In this document: one piece after another, positions 38,374-46,575 of the stretch
Numbering within the stretch: the stretch's first letter is position 1
Layout: each line of letters starts with the position of its first letter
NCBI GenBank assembly: GCA_964600235.1
Contig: CAZRIV010000002.1
Span: 265,636 to 329,635, forward strand
DNA length: 64,000 nt
Direction of reading: 5' to 3'
Origin: MWEI01 sp964600235
GTDB taxonomy: Bacteria; Desulfobacterota; Desulfomonilia; UBA1062
Made by a program: the position numbers and the translations under genes
The notes under the pieces: generated by a model
Told to the model about the DNA's origin: nothing
The model's database searches: none
Seen by the model: the letters and a program-made list of their open reading frames with translations, nothing else

Positions 38374-39405
38374 ATGATGAAGGCCTATGTCCTGGAGAAG
38401 ATCAGCGTCCTGAGCGAGACTTCCTCTCCCCTTGTCCCCAGGAACCTCCCCGACCCTGTGCCCAAGAGGGGCGAGATCCTCATCAGGGTGAGGGCCTGCG
38501 GGGTGTGCCATACCGAGCTTGACGAGATCGAAGGCCGCACTGCACCTCCGCACCTGCCGGTCGTGCCGGGCCACCAGGTGGTGGGTGAGGTGATAGGGCT
38601 CGGCGAGAATGCAAGGCGTTTCAGCGGAGGCGAGCGAGTGGGGGTCGGGTGGATAAATTCGGCATGCGGCACCTGCGCATTGTGTGTGAGCGGCCAGGAG
38701 AATCTCTGCACCGACTTCCGGGCCACAGGCAGGGACGTCGACGGCGGCTACGCTCAGCTCATGACCGTGCCGGAGGACTACGCCCACCCCATACCCGATG
38801 TATTCACCGACGCCGAGGCCGCCCCGCTCTTATGCGCCGGCGCCATCGGTTACCGCTCGCTGAGGCTCACCGGGCTCAATGACGGCCAGAATCTCGGACT
38901 CACCGGTTTCGGTGCATCGGCGCACCTCGTGCTCAAGATGGTGAAATACCTGTACCCGAACGTGAAGACCTACGTGTTCGCCAGGAGCGAGGGCGAGAGG
39001 GACTTTGCACGGGAACTGGGAGCGGTCTGGTCGGGCCCTGCCCAGGAGAGAGCGCCTGAAAGGCTCAACAGCATCATAGACACCACTCCTGTCTGGAAGA
39101 CCGTTGTACTGGCCCTGGGAAACCTGGAGGCCGGAGGGAGGCTCGTGATCAACGCCATCCGCAAGGAAGACGAGGACAAGGGATGTCTCGCCGGCATCGA
39201 TTATCCGGCGCACCTGTGGCTGGAAAAGGAGATAAAGAGCGTGGCGAACGTCACCAGGGCCGACATAAGTGAATTCCTGAAACTCGCCGAGGCCATTCCC
39301 ATCAGGCCCGAGGTGCAGGAATACCCGCTGGAAGATGCCAATGTGGCGATCATGGAACTCAAGCAGCGAAGGATCCGTGGCGCAAAGGTGCTCAGGATGG
39401 ATTGA
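38374..39405 (+). CDS. Zinc-dependent alcohol dehydrogenase (MDR family)
   Basis: 343 residues. Catalytic Zn ligands are in CGVCHTELD (Cys) and PGHQVVGEV (His), and structural Zn ligands in the CGTCALCVSGQENLC cluster (four Cys). The GROES-like domain is followed by a Rossmann domain whose loop GLTGFGASAHL replaces the usual GxGGVG, as in the AdhP-like zinc-binding subgroup. It oxidises or reduces an alcohol/aldehyde with NAD(P). It starts ATG 38374 (or 38377) after GGTGAG. The DUF3795 gene follows after 22 bases. Confidence 0.93.
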   Translation: MMKAYVLEKISVLSETSSPLVPRNLPDPVPKRGEILIRVRACGVCHTELDEIEGRTAPPHLPVVPGHQVVGEVIGLGENARRFSGGERVGVGWINSACGTCALCVSGQENLCTDFRATGRDVDGGYAQLMTVPEDYAHPIPDVFTDAEAAPLLCAGAIGYRSLRLTGLNDGQNLGLTGFGASAHLVLKMVKYLYPNVKTYVFARSEGERDFARELGAVWSGPAQERAPERLNSIIDTTPVWKTVVLALGNLEAGGRLVINAIRKEDEDKGCLAGIDYPAHLWLEKEIKSVANVTRADISEFLKLAEAIPIRPEVQEYPLEDANVAIMELKQRRIRGAKVLRMD

Positions 39406-39427
39406 AGATGAACTGGAGGTCCTGACA

Positions 39428-39874
39428 ATGGAATATCATGATATCGTTGCAATCCTTGCGCCGTGCGGGCTTAACTGCATGAAATGCCTTGCGTACAAAG
39501 ACGGCGAGATCAGGGCGGTGAGTGAGAGACTCTTACGGCTGCTGGGTTCCTTTGATCGATACGCCCGGAGGTTCGCGACCTTCCAGAAGGTCTTCAACGG
39601 ATATCCCCAGTTCAAGGAACTCCTGGAGCATTTTACCAGGGGCGATTGCCCCGGATGCCGCAGCGGGGCGTGCCGCTATCCCGGGTGCATAGTGCCTTCG
39701 TGCACGAAAGAACGCGGTGTGGCGTTCTGTTTCCAGTGCAGTTCCTTCCCGTGTGACCGGACGAACTTCGATGAGGACCTCAGGCACAGGTGGGTGGAGA
39801 TGAACACGGCCATGAAGGGAAAGGGGCTCGAGGTTTTTTATGAGGAGACAAAGGACCTGCCAAGGTACGGATGA
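39428..39874 (+). CDS. DUF3795 cysteine-rich protein
   Basis: About 148 residues from ATG 39428 with GGAGG upstream; the open frame runs into the previous gene. It begins IAPCGLNCMKCLAY-like (LAPCGLNCMKC), the DUF3795 hallmark, and later has CPGCRSGACRYPGC, CTKERGVAFCFQC and SFPCDR. At least eleven Cys suggest one or two zinc or Fe-S sites. The role is unknown. It is probably co-transcribed with the alcohol dehydrogenase. Confidence 0.87.
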   Translation: MEYHDIVAILAPCGLNCMKCLAYKDGEIRAVSERLLRLLGSFDRYARRFATFQKVFNGYPQFKELLEHFTRGDCPGCRSGACRYPGCIVPSCTKERGVAFCFQCSSFPCDRTNFDEDLRHRWVEMNTAMKGKGLEVFYEETKDLPRYG

Positions 39875-40088
39875 GCCTTGCCATAATTTTCCAGTCCCCT
39901 GTCGTAAAGCGGAACACACGTGCTCATGCAAGTGTATAAAAATCCATGCCTTCCACCTAAATATCAGGGACTTGTGCAAAGGTATTTACTTATTACATAG
40001 GGAACAAAAACCTAAGTATTGCCGATAAATCAGATATCCACCCGCCATGATATGCCGGATTGTGAAAAAACCCTTTATTTTATCTCGT

Positions 40089-40103
40089 TATCTTGATAAG
40101 ATA
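40089..40103. promoter_or_regulatory. Palindromic site upstream of the ferritin-like gene (candidate operator)
   Basis: TATCTT and AAGATA flank GAT (40089-40103), and outer CG bases extend the symmetry. It is 45 bases before ATG 40148. It looks like a repressor site, but the sequence does not match a Fur box well. Confidence 0.4.
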
Positions 40104-40147
40104 CGTCATGGTTGATTTGATAATTTCATGATGAAAGGAAGGTTTTC

Positions 40148-40672
40148 ATGTACAGCTCAGAGACCCTATCTATCATTGAAGGAGCCCTTGAAAGCGAACG
40201 CCGCGAGGTTGCCTTCTTCAGGCGCATGGCCCAGCGCATCAAGAGCCCGCTTGGTAAGGCAGTTTTCAAAGATTATGCCGACAAGGGCAAGTTGAATTGC
40301 CAGAGCCTGAAAGACCTGCATGCCCAGCTTTCAGACAAGGGGAATCCGGCCGGTAAAGAACAGGCATCAAACATCGTACAGATGGATTTTGATGACTACG
40401 AGGAGAAGCTCACCGGCAGCATGGACAAGGCCCTGGCGGATTTCGACGACATCACCGCATTGGACATGGCCGCGAGGTTTGTCAGGAAGACGACCCGGTT
40501 CCTGAACAGGTCGTACGAGGCGCTCAAGGACCCGGCCGGCCGGGAATTATTGAAATCCATCACCCTCTCCGAGAAGGAGAATTTCATTCACCTCAAGAAC
40601 ATCGAGGAATACCTGAAAGACCCGCATGCATGGTTCAGGGAGATGGAGCATCATGGACTCGACGGGGCATAA
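40148..40672 (+). CDS. Ferritin-like (rubrerythrin-related) protein
   Basis: 174 residues, all helical. Acidic and His positions spaced like a four-helix di-iron bundle: ESERREVAFFRRMA near residue 15, KVFKDYADK-like segment near 40, and SEKENFIHLKNIEEYL near 142 (E...H). It lacks the rubredoxin CxxC tail of true rubrerythrin. It may bind iron or detoxify peroxide in anaerobes. AAGGAAGG precedes ATG 40148, and a hairpin terminator follows. The family call is by pattern and moderate. Confidence 0.7.
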   Translation: MYSSETLSIIEGALESERREVAFFRRMAQRIKSPLGKAVFKDYADKGKLNCQSLKDLHAQLSDKGNPAGKEQASNIVQMDFDDYEEKLTGSMDKALADFDDITALDMAARFVRKTTRFLNRSYEALKDPAGRELLKSITLSEKENFIHLKNIEEYLKDPHAWFREMEHHGLDGA

Positions 40673-40707
40673 TCGCCCGTAAGGACATTTACCGGGAGAC
40701 ACAATTT

Positions 40708-40750
40708 TTACACCCGCCAAACGGTTAAAAAGCCGCTCCGGCGGGTGTAA
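40708..40750 (+). terminator. Hairpin downstream of the ferritin-like gene
   Basis: TTACACCCGCC (40708-40718) and its exact reverse complement (40740-40750) form an 11-bp stem with a 21-base loop. A T run precedes rather than follows it, so it could terminate minus-strand transcripts or act both ways. Confidence 0.5.
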
Positions 40751-40944
40751 TGTATGTCAGACAGAGCCTGTAGGCCGATTTCCTCTTGCCTTTCACACAT
40801 AATACAGTGTTATGGATGAACGGAGGGAAAATAAAAAGAGTTTGTCAGGTATCTCGCCCCATGAGGACACATCCCCTGCAACCCGATGCCTTCTCAAGAT
40901 ACATGATCTGAACGGGTAATTATTTCATGCAACAGAGCTCCTCG

Positions 40945-40973
40945 TTGCGTAAGAACACGGATATGTCTATAGT
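40945..40973 (+). promoter_or_regulatory. Candidate promoter of the FNR-like gene, inside a short palindrome
   Basis: TTGCGT (40945-40950) and TATAGT (40968-40973) are 17 bases apart. The -10 sits within GTCTA-TAG-TAGAC (40965-40977). The rest of the 371-base gap 40673-41043 shows only the terminator hairpin. Confidence 0.4.
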
Positions 40974-41043
40974 AGACAATAAAGTAATACAGATCATGTT
41001 TCCAAGAGAAGGTATCATCCTGAGCATGTGAGGAGGGCAGGGA

Positions 41044-41799
41044 ATGGATACACCCGGGACCGGTCAGGATCAGAAGAACATCTGGAAGGTTATTAAGGTA
41101 GTACCTGAGAATCATAATACCAACTCCTTGTATCTGGAAGGGTCGGACGAGGCCTTTGCGGCCAGAAAGGCCGGCCAGTACGCAAGCATCCGGATCATGA
41201 GGCCTGATGGCTGGAGCGAGCCGCACCCCTTCACCATCTCGGGTGCCCCCGAAGATCCGTTCCTGCGGATGACCATTAAAAAAGAGGGAAGTTTCACCTC
41301 GGCCATTCCCTCTCTCGAACCAGGCTCCCCGGTCAAGTGCATGGGACCTCTGGGCGTGTTCTGCAAGGATATCGACAGCAAGCGTTCCCTGGTCTTGATA
41401 GCCGGAGGCGTGGGCATTACCCCGTTCATGAGCGTTCTCAGGCATTTCAGAAACACCAAGGCACTCAATTCCATACAGCTCTTCTGGGCAAACAAGACCA
41501 TTGACGATGTCTTCTGTTCCGATGAAATGCTGCAGATGACACAGGATCTGGATCTGACCATGGTACACTGTTTGAGCCGTGATGATGACGTGACCCGATA
41601 CGTGAAGCAGTCATACCCGAGAGTCCTGTATGAAAGTGGCCGCCTGAGCGAGGATGTCCTCAAGAGGCACGGTGTCGTTCCACAAGCCGCATTTTACCTC
41701 TGCGGTCCGCCACCCATGATGGAATCCGCCCTGGTTGACCTTCAGAAGGTGGGTGTCAGCCCCGAGAGAGTGGAACGCGAGAAGTTCAGCTGGAAGTGA
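41044..41799 (+). CDS. FAD/NAD(P)-binding ferredoxin-reductase-like protein
   Basis: 251 residues of the FNR fold. The FAD domain has RPDGWSEPHPFTISGAP (RxY(S/T)-like flavin site as HPFTIS); the NAD(P) domain has LIAGGVGITPFMSVLRHF and YLCGPPPMMES. No [2Fe-2S] ferredoxin tail is present, unlike phenol or toluene oxygenase reductases. It also lacks the PyrK Cys cluster. It is probably a soluble electron-transfer subunit, partner unknown. GGAGGG precedes the start. ArsC starts 37 bases downstream. Confidence 0.87.
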   Translation: MDTPGTGQDQKNIWKVIKVVPENHNTNSLYLEGSDEAFAARKAGQYASIRIMRPDGWSEPHPFTISGAPEDPFLRMTIKKEGSFTSAIPSLEPGSPVKCMGPLGVFCKDIDSKRSLVLIAGGVGITPFMSVLRHFRNTKALNSIQLFWANKTIDDVFCSDEMLQMTQDLDLTMVHCLSRDDDVTRYVKQSYPRVLYESGRLSEDVLKRHGVVPQAAFYLCGPPPMMESALVDLQKVGVSPERVEREKFSWK

Positions 41800-41836
41800 C
41801 AAGGTCCGGGAATGATCCTTGAGCCTAAGGTGATGG

Positions 41837-42280
41837 ATGCAGAAGGTTCTTTTTGTCTGCGGCCATAACAGCGGCCGGAGTCAGATGGCCCAGGCCTGGA
41901 TGAATAAGCTCTGCCCCGGGAGGTTTTCTGCTGAGAGCGCAGGCATTACCCCTGGCCCGGCCGTGAATGAGCTGGTGGTGGAGGTCATGCGGGAGGCGGG
42001 CATGGACATCTCGTCCAACAAGCCCAGGAGCGTCTTCGATGTATACAAGTCGGGCGCGACGTTCTCCTACATCATCACGGTATGCGACCAGGCTGCTGCC
42101 GAGAAGTGCCCGGTGTTCCTGGGTCTCATCAGGCAGATCCACTGGAGCTTCCCTGATCCGGCAGCCCTCGAGGGAACCGAGGAGGAGAAGATAACCCGGC
42201 TGCGCAGCATCAGAGACTCGATCCGTGACAGGGTGTTCGCCTGGTGCCACGAGAAATCCGGGACAGAGGAGACTCCATAG
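41837..42280 (+). CDS. arsC: Arsenate reductase, thioredoxin-coupled (low-MW PTPase fold)
   Basis: 147 residues. The P-loop C8-G-H-N-S-G-R14 matches CX5R, with H/N-S typical of ArsC. Further redox cysteines occur in TVCDQAAAEKCPVF, and the general-acid Asp is in WSFPDPAA. It reduces arsenate to arsenite. A low-molecular-weight tyrosine phosphatase is less likely because of the extra cysteines. No arsB or arsR is adjacent; it follows the FNR-like gene. Confidence 0.88.
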   Translation: MQKVLFVCGHNSGRSQMAQAWMNKLCPGRFSAESAGITPGPAVNELVVEVMREAGMDISSNKPRSVFDVYKSGATFSYIITVCDQAAAEKCPVFLGLIRQIHWSFPDPAALEGTEEEKITRLRSIRDSIRDRVFAWCHEKSGTEETP

Positions 42281-42313
42281 GCCCCGTTTCTGCCGATGCC
42301 TTTTTGTCATGCC

Positions 42314-43063
42314 TCATTCGAGGATAATCCCCACCGGACAGTGGTCCGAGCCCATGATGTCTTTCAGGATGAAGGCGTCTGTCAGCCTGGGCCTGAGAAC
42401 ATGTGATATGCAGAAGTAGTCGATGCGCCACCCGATGTTCTTGGCCCTGGCATTGAAGCGGTAGGACCACCAGGTGTAGTTGTCCGGTTCCTTGTTGAAC
42501 TCGCGGAAGGTGTCTATGAAACCGCTTTTGATATACCGCTCGAAGCCGTTCCTTTCTTCGATAGTGTAACCGGGATTGCGCTCGTTGGACTTGGGGTTCT
42601 TGAGGTCGATCTCCTTGTGGGCCACGTTGAGGTCGCCGCAGAAGACAACGGGCTTATCCCGCTCCAGCCTTTTTATATAGGAAAGAAAATCCGCATCCCA
42701 TCTCTGGCGGTAATCCAGGCGCGTCAACTCGTGCTGGGCATTGGGCGTGTAGACGTTCACAAGGTAGAGCCCCTTTAACTCGATGGTGATGACCCGGCCT
42801 TCGCCATCATGCTCCCCCATGCCAAGACCAAACGTTATGGAATCGGGTTCAATCCTGCTGAATACGGCCGTGCCGGAATATCCGCGCTTTTTCGCACTGT
42901 TGAAGTACTGATGATAACCCTCAAGCGGGACATGGACCTCATGCTGATTGACCCTTGTCTCCTGAAGGCAAAGGATATCAGGGTTCAGATCCTTCATGAC
43001 GTCCATGAAGTCCTTCTTGAGTATTGCCCTCAGACCGTTCACGTTCCAGGAGATCATCTTCAT
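42314..43063 (-). CDS. xthA: Exodeoxyribonuclease III (AP endonuclease)
   Basis: About 249 residues from ATG 43063 (AAGGA upstream), giving the classical MKMISWNVNGLRA start; two other in-frame ATGs lie within 6 bases. Family motifs: SWNVNGLRA, CLQETRV (metal Glu), TPNAQHELTRLDYR, GDLNVAH, NPGYTIEER and GSDHCPVGI (catalytic Asp-His). It cuts at abasic sites in base-excision repair. It is divergent from the TrpR-like gene. Confidence 0.97.
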   Translation of the reverse strand: MKMISWNVNGLRAILKKDFMDVMKDLNPDILCLQETRVNQHEVHVPLEGYHQYFNSAKKRGYSGTAVFSRIEPDSITFGLGMGEHDGEGRVITIELKGLYLVNVYTPNAQHELTRLDYRQRWDADFLSYIKRLERDKPVVFCGDLNVAHKEIDLKNPKSNERNPGYTIEERNGFERYIKSGFIDTFREFNKEPDNYTWWSYRFNARAKNIGWRIDYFCISHVLRPRLTDAFILKDIMGSDHCPVGIILE

Positions 43064-43219
43064 ATGCATTTCCTTGATAAGGTTGTCGTATATGTATGCT
43101 ACTATACCAGACTTTCAGGTGCGCTCAAGTGCTGTCGGAGAAAATATCATTCTGCCCGGCACTCTGTTCCCTGCGCCGGGGTATGCATCAGTAGATACTC
43201 AGGCCTTGAGAAATTGTCT

Positions 43220-43248
43220 TTGACAGCGGCATGCCCTTTCGGATACTT
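43220..43248 (+). promoter_or_regulatory. Candidate promoter of the TrpR-like gene
   Basis: TTGACA (43220-43225), 17 bases, ATACTT (43243-43248). Transcription would begin near 43255, immediately before ATG 43256, so the mRNA may be leaderless; no Shine-Dalgarno site is visible. Confidence 0.45.
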
Positions 43249-43255
43249 TTTCTCC

Positions 43256-43573
43256 ATGACAAAAGACATACCGGCCAAGGAATCCTCGCACGAGCTGGAG
43301 AGGATCTTTGCAGACATTACGGACTATCCCGAGATGATCGCCCTTTTCGAGGAGATCTTTACTGCAAAGGAACTCAATGATCTCGCATTGAGATGGCAGC
43401 TCCTCAAGGATCTTTACACGGGCAGGACCCAGCGGAGCATTGCGTTGCAATACCATATCAGCCTGTGCAAGATCACCAGGGGATCAAAGATATTGAAAAA
43501 GAAGGGATCGACCATCAAGAAGATCCTGGACTCCAGTTATGGCAAGGCCGCTTTATCGGACAGGAACAAGTAG
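43256..43573 (+). CDS. TrpR/YerC-like DNA-binding protein
   Basis: 105 residues from ATG 43256. The frame is open further upstream but homology starts here. The Trp repressor fold is seen in FEEIFTAKELNDLALRWQLLKDLYTGRTQRSIALQYHISLCKITRGSKIL, that is TrpR helices D-E with the R-x-I-x2-x-x-S-x2-x-I-T-R-G-S signature. It is a small helical dimer that binds operator DNA. No trp or amino-acid gene adjoins it, so its regulon is unknown. It may be expressed from a leaderless mRNA. Confidence 0.85.
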   Translation: MTKDIPAKESSHELERIFADITDYPEMIALFEEIFTAKELNDLALRWQLLKDLYTGRTQRSIALQYHISLCKITRGSKILKKKGSTIKKILDSSYGKAALSDRNK

Positions 43574-43753
43574 GCGAAGACATCAAGGATTACTGCCGCA
43601 CCTCTGGATACTTCAACCCATATTCCACTGGACCGTATCGGCCCGACTTTTGACTTTTCAGACCTGGGTCTTAATTTACGAGATACGGCCGAACGGCCGG
43701 GAAGGATTTTTGTATCCTTATCCGAGACGAGTGCATATGGAGGTTGTGAGATC

Positions 43754-44491
43754 ATGGGGAGATCTATTGGCGAGAGGTTTCAGCAGGAAACCAAGTATGA
43801 CAGGTGGAGGATGCCCGAGCATTCCATTGACTGGAACAGAAAGCCCGGGCTGTACAAGGAATACCCTCATGCGACCAGGATTGACATGGAGAGGCCCGCG
43901 AGGTGCGGCGACATGAGTCTGTACGAGGCAATTCTCCGCAGGAAGAGCGTGCGCCGCTACATAGATGTACCATTGAGCATGGACGCGCTCTCATGTGTGC
44001 TCTGGGCCGCGAGCGGCACTGCGCGTAACGAGATGAGTTTCCAGTTCCGTACCGCCCCGTCCGCCGGGGGGCTGTACCCCATCGAGACCTACATGGTCGC
44101 TCACCGGGTGGAAGGTCTCGGAAAGGGTTTATATCACTACAATGTGAGGCATCATGCCCTGGAAGAGCTCAAGAAGGGCGATCTCAGGCCCCATATATCA
44201 CAGGCGGCACTGGGCCAGATCATGTGCGCCCAGGCCGCCGTTGTCATCATATGGACCGCGGTATTCGAGCGTTGCAGGTGGAAGTATAAACAGCGGGCAT
44301 ACCGCTACATTTATATGGACGTGGGTCACATGGCCCAGAATCTGGCGCTTGTGGCGACGAGCATAGGGCTGGGGAGCTGTCAGATAGGCGCCATATTCGA
44401 TGACGAGGTGAACGAGATCCTGGGACTGGACGGCATTGACGAGAGCGTGCTGTACATGAGCGTGGTCGGTCATATGGGCATGGATGTCTGA
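43754..44491 (+). CDS. SagB-family nitroreductase-fold oxidoreductase
   Basis: 245 residues. FMN/flavin fold segments: RRKSVRRYIDVPLSMDALSCVLWAA, TAPSAGGLYPIETYM, and GHMAQNLALVATSIGLGSCQIGAIFDDEV. This is the SagB/ThcOx branch, which in some loci oxidises azolines in peptide natural products. No cyclodehydratase or precursor peptide is nearby, so here it is probably a stand-alone flavin enzyme. GGAGG lies about 11 bases before ATG 43754. Confidence 0.92.
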   Translation: MGRSIGERFQQETKYDRWRMPEHSIDWNRKPGLYKEYPHATRIDMERPARCGDMSLYEAILRRKSVRRYIDVPLSMDALSCVLWAASGTARNEMSFQFRTAPSAGGLYPIETYMVAHRVEGLGKGLYHYNVRHHALEELKKGDLRPHISQAALGQIMCAQAAVVIIWTAVFERCRWKYKQRAYRYIYMDVGHMAQNLALVATSIGLGSCQIGAIFDDEVNEILGLDGIDESVLYMSVVGHMGMDV

Positions 44492-45098
44492 CGGTGCATC
44501 CGACAATAGGAAAGCCTCGGGGACATTTCAAGCGAGGGTCTATGGGAATAATCCCTTTGAAATGCGGTCCCAAGGCTTGCTGTATATGATAAGTCCTGTA
44601 AGGTCCAAGTCAAGGGCTCAAAAGACGCAAGCCGCATATTTAAAAGAAAATAAATACCAATAATATCATCAAGATAAAAGATCATCTTCTTGTCAGTTGA
44701 AATCACTGGTCTTTGGTCGGAAATCACGGAAATCGGATCAAGAAAGCAGGAAAAAGGTTGTAATGTTCTCCACCCCTGCTGATTTTCACAGAAAACCAGG
44801 GATACTCCAGCGCTCGGAGTGCTTTCCTGATGGCCGGAGGGTCATGATATGAAATGGAGGCCTTGTACGAAGCGCCTGTATCTCGCAGGGGGACAGTAAT
44901 GTGCAGGGCCTGATCAATTATACTGATCCCGGCCGCTGAAAGGATAATGTTTACGAGCTGTTTTCCCGATATGTGTACTGTTTACTCTGCATTAATTGCG
45001 GGAGACAGGGGAAGTGACGTTGGATGGATATAGTGGTGGGCTGTATGAGTGCTCCAGGCCAGGCTGTCAAGCATGCCTTTTAACGGGAGGATCGGCAA
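44492..45098. other. Intergenic region with an imperfect long inverted repeat
   Basis: This gap of about 600 bases precedes the diguanylate cyclase. It contains an imperfect inverted repeat: 44512-44531 and 44557-44578 pair over about 17 of 20-22 bases, just after the SagB stop; likely a terminator. The remaining 500 bases show no protein or recognised RNA. Confidence 0.45.
44512..44578 (+). terminator. Imperfect long hairpin after the SagB gene
   Basis: Arms 44512-44531 and 44557-44578 are complementary except for three differences (AAGCCT-GGG...ATTTCAA). No T run follows. Confidence 0.5.
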
Positions 45099-46457
45099 TT
45101 GACCGACAAGCTCTCTCGTGAAGAGATCGCCCGGATGATAGCCGAGCTCGGTAAATCCGCGTGCGACAGCGAGCATATATTCGGAGAAATCTACAACAGC
45201 GTAAACGAATTCATTTTCGAGCATGACCTGGAGGGTTTCTTTACCGGTATCTGCCCACGTTTCGTGGGTTTCCTCAACTACAGCCGCCAGGAGATGCTGG
45301 GCCTGAACGTAAAGGACCTCCTCACGGAGAAGGACAAGAAGGGATTCCATGACTATATCAGCAGGGTGGTTGAAAACAGGCGTGACGAGGGCCTCATACG
45401 GTTGACGGCCAAGTCCGGGCGGGAGCGTATTGTGGAACACAAGACCTATCTCGCATTACACCCCGATGGCAGCCGGACGGTGCAGGGTATCGCGCGCGAT
45501 GTCACCGACGTGCTGGAGTCCGAACAGGCCCTCATCGAGAGCGAGATAAGGTTTCGGTCCATCCTGGATTCCATTGAGGATGGTTATTTCGAGGTGGACC
45601 TGGAGGGCAACTTCACTTTTTTCAATGATAACATACCATTGCATCTCGGGTATGAATACGATGAATGTGTCGGGCTCAACTACAAGTCATATGTGGACGA
45701 GCAGAATGCCAGACGTCTTTTCGAGACCTTCCACCAGGTATTCGTGACCGGTACCCCCACCAAGAGCTTTGACTGGGAGATGATGAAGAAGGACGGATCC
45801 AAGATGTATGTCGAGGCCTCGGTATCCCTGCAGAGGAACAGGGATGGCGACCCCGTGGGCTTCTGCGGAATAGTCAGGGATATCACCGACCGCAAGAAGA
45901 CCGAGCACGAGCTTGCCTACCTTGCGTACCATGATGCTCTCACAGGTCTTCATAACCGTAAGGCTTTTCTCCAGAAGATCGAAGAGGTCCTGCGTGAGGC
46001 GAAGAGATACAAGCACTGCCGGTCCATTCTCTATATAGACCTCGATCATTTCAAGAGGGTAAACGATGTCTATGGCCATGAGGTCGGAGACAAGCTTCTG
46101 ATGCAGGTGGCGACACGACTGATCGAGACCATGCGGGATTCCGATTATGTATGCAGGCTCGGTGGGGACGAGTTCACCATTATCCTGGGCAATCCCGTAA
46201 AGCCGAATATCCAGAGGATAGCCGATCGCATCCTTCAAAGCCTGTCAAAGCCCTACATCATCCAGGGTATCCGGATAGACTTCGTGACGCCGAGTATCGG
46301 AGCCGGCACATACCCGCATGACGGACCCGACGCGCAGTCCCTCCTTAAGAGCGCCGACAATGCCATGTACAAGGCCAAGGAGAAGAGGAACTGCTTTGTG
46401 GCCTATGAAAAGCCCATACCAGTCCCCGCATATCTGAAGTCGGGAAACCCCGGTTAA
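45099..46457 (+). CDS. Diguanylate cyclase with two PAS domains
   Basis: 452 residues from TTG 45099, with GGGAGG eight bases upstream. Two PAS-like sensor domains (about 25-140 and 148-270, the second followed by a PAC-like end GFCGIVRDITDRKK) lead into a GGDEF domain. The active site G355-G-D-E-F is intact, and the inhibitory I-site RDSD lies five residues before it, so product inhibition is likely. It makes c-di-GMP. No membrane segment is visible, so it should be a cytosolic sensor. It starts after a long non-coding gap. Confidence 0.95.
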   Translation: MTDKLSREEIARMIAELGKSACDSEHIFGEIYNSVNEFIFEHDLEGFFTGICPRFVGFLNYSRQEMLGLNVKDLLTEKDKKGFHDYISRVVENRRDEGLIRLTAKSGRERIVEHKTYLALHPDGSRTVQGIARDVTDVLESEQALIESEIRFRSILDSIEDGYFEVDLEGNFTFFNDNIPLHLGYEYDECVGLNYKSYVDEQNARRLFETFHQVFVTGTPTKSFDWEMMKKDGSKMYVEASVSLQRNRDGDPVGFCGIVRDITDRKKTEHELAYLAYHDALTGLHNRKAFLQKIEEVLREAKRYKHCRSILYIDLDHFKRVNDVYGHEVGDKLLMQVATRLIETMRDSDYVCRLGGDEFTIILGNPVKPNIQRIADRILQSLSKPYIIQGIRIDFVTPSIGAGTYPHDGPDAQSLLKSADNAMYKAKEKRNCFVAYEKPIPVPAYLKSGNPG

Positions 46458-46575
46458 AAGCGAAAGTCAGGATCCCTGCCTGTTGCGCCCTTGAAATCCC
46501 GCCTGTTTTAGGCTATGGTGCGCGCCAAGCCTTTGGCCCTTAGGCTTATAATTCAAACGAATAGGCGAGCATCAC

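Noticed and set aside
43754..44491. SagB gene as part of a RiPP (azoline) cluster
   Set aside because: No cyclodehydratase or precursor peptide was found nearby.
44584..44700. Possible c-di-GMP riboswitch before the GGDEF gene
   Set aside because: A GACGCAAGCC-like stretch is present, but I could not fold the conserved three-helix core around it.
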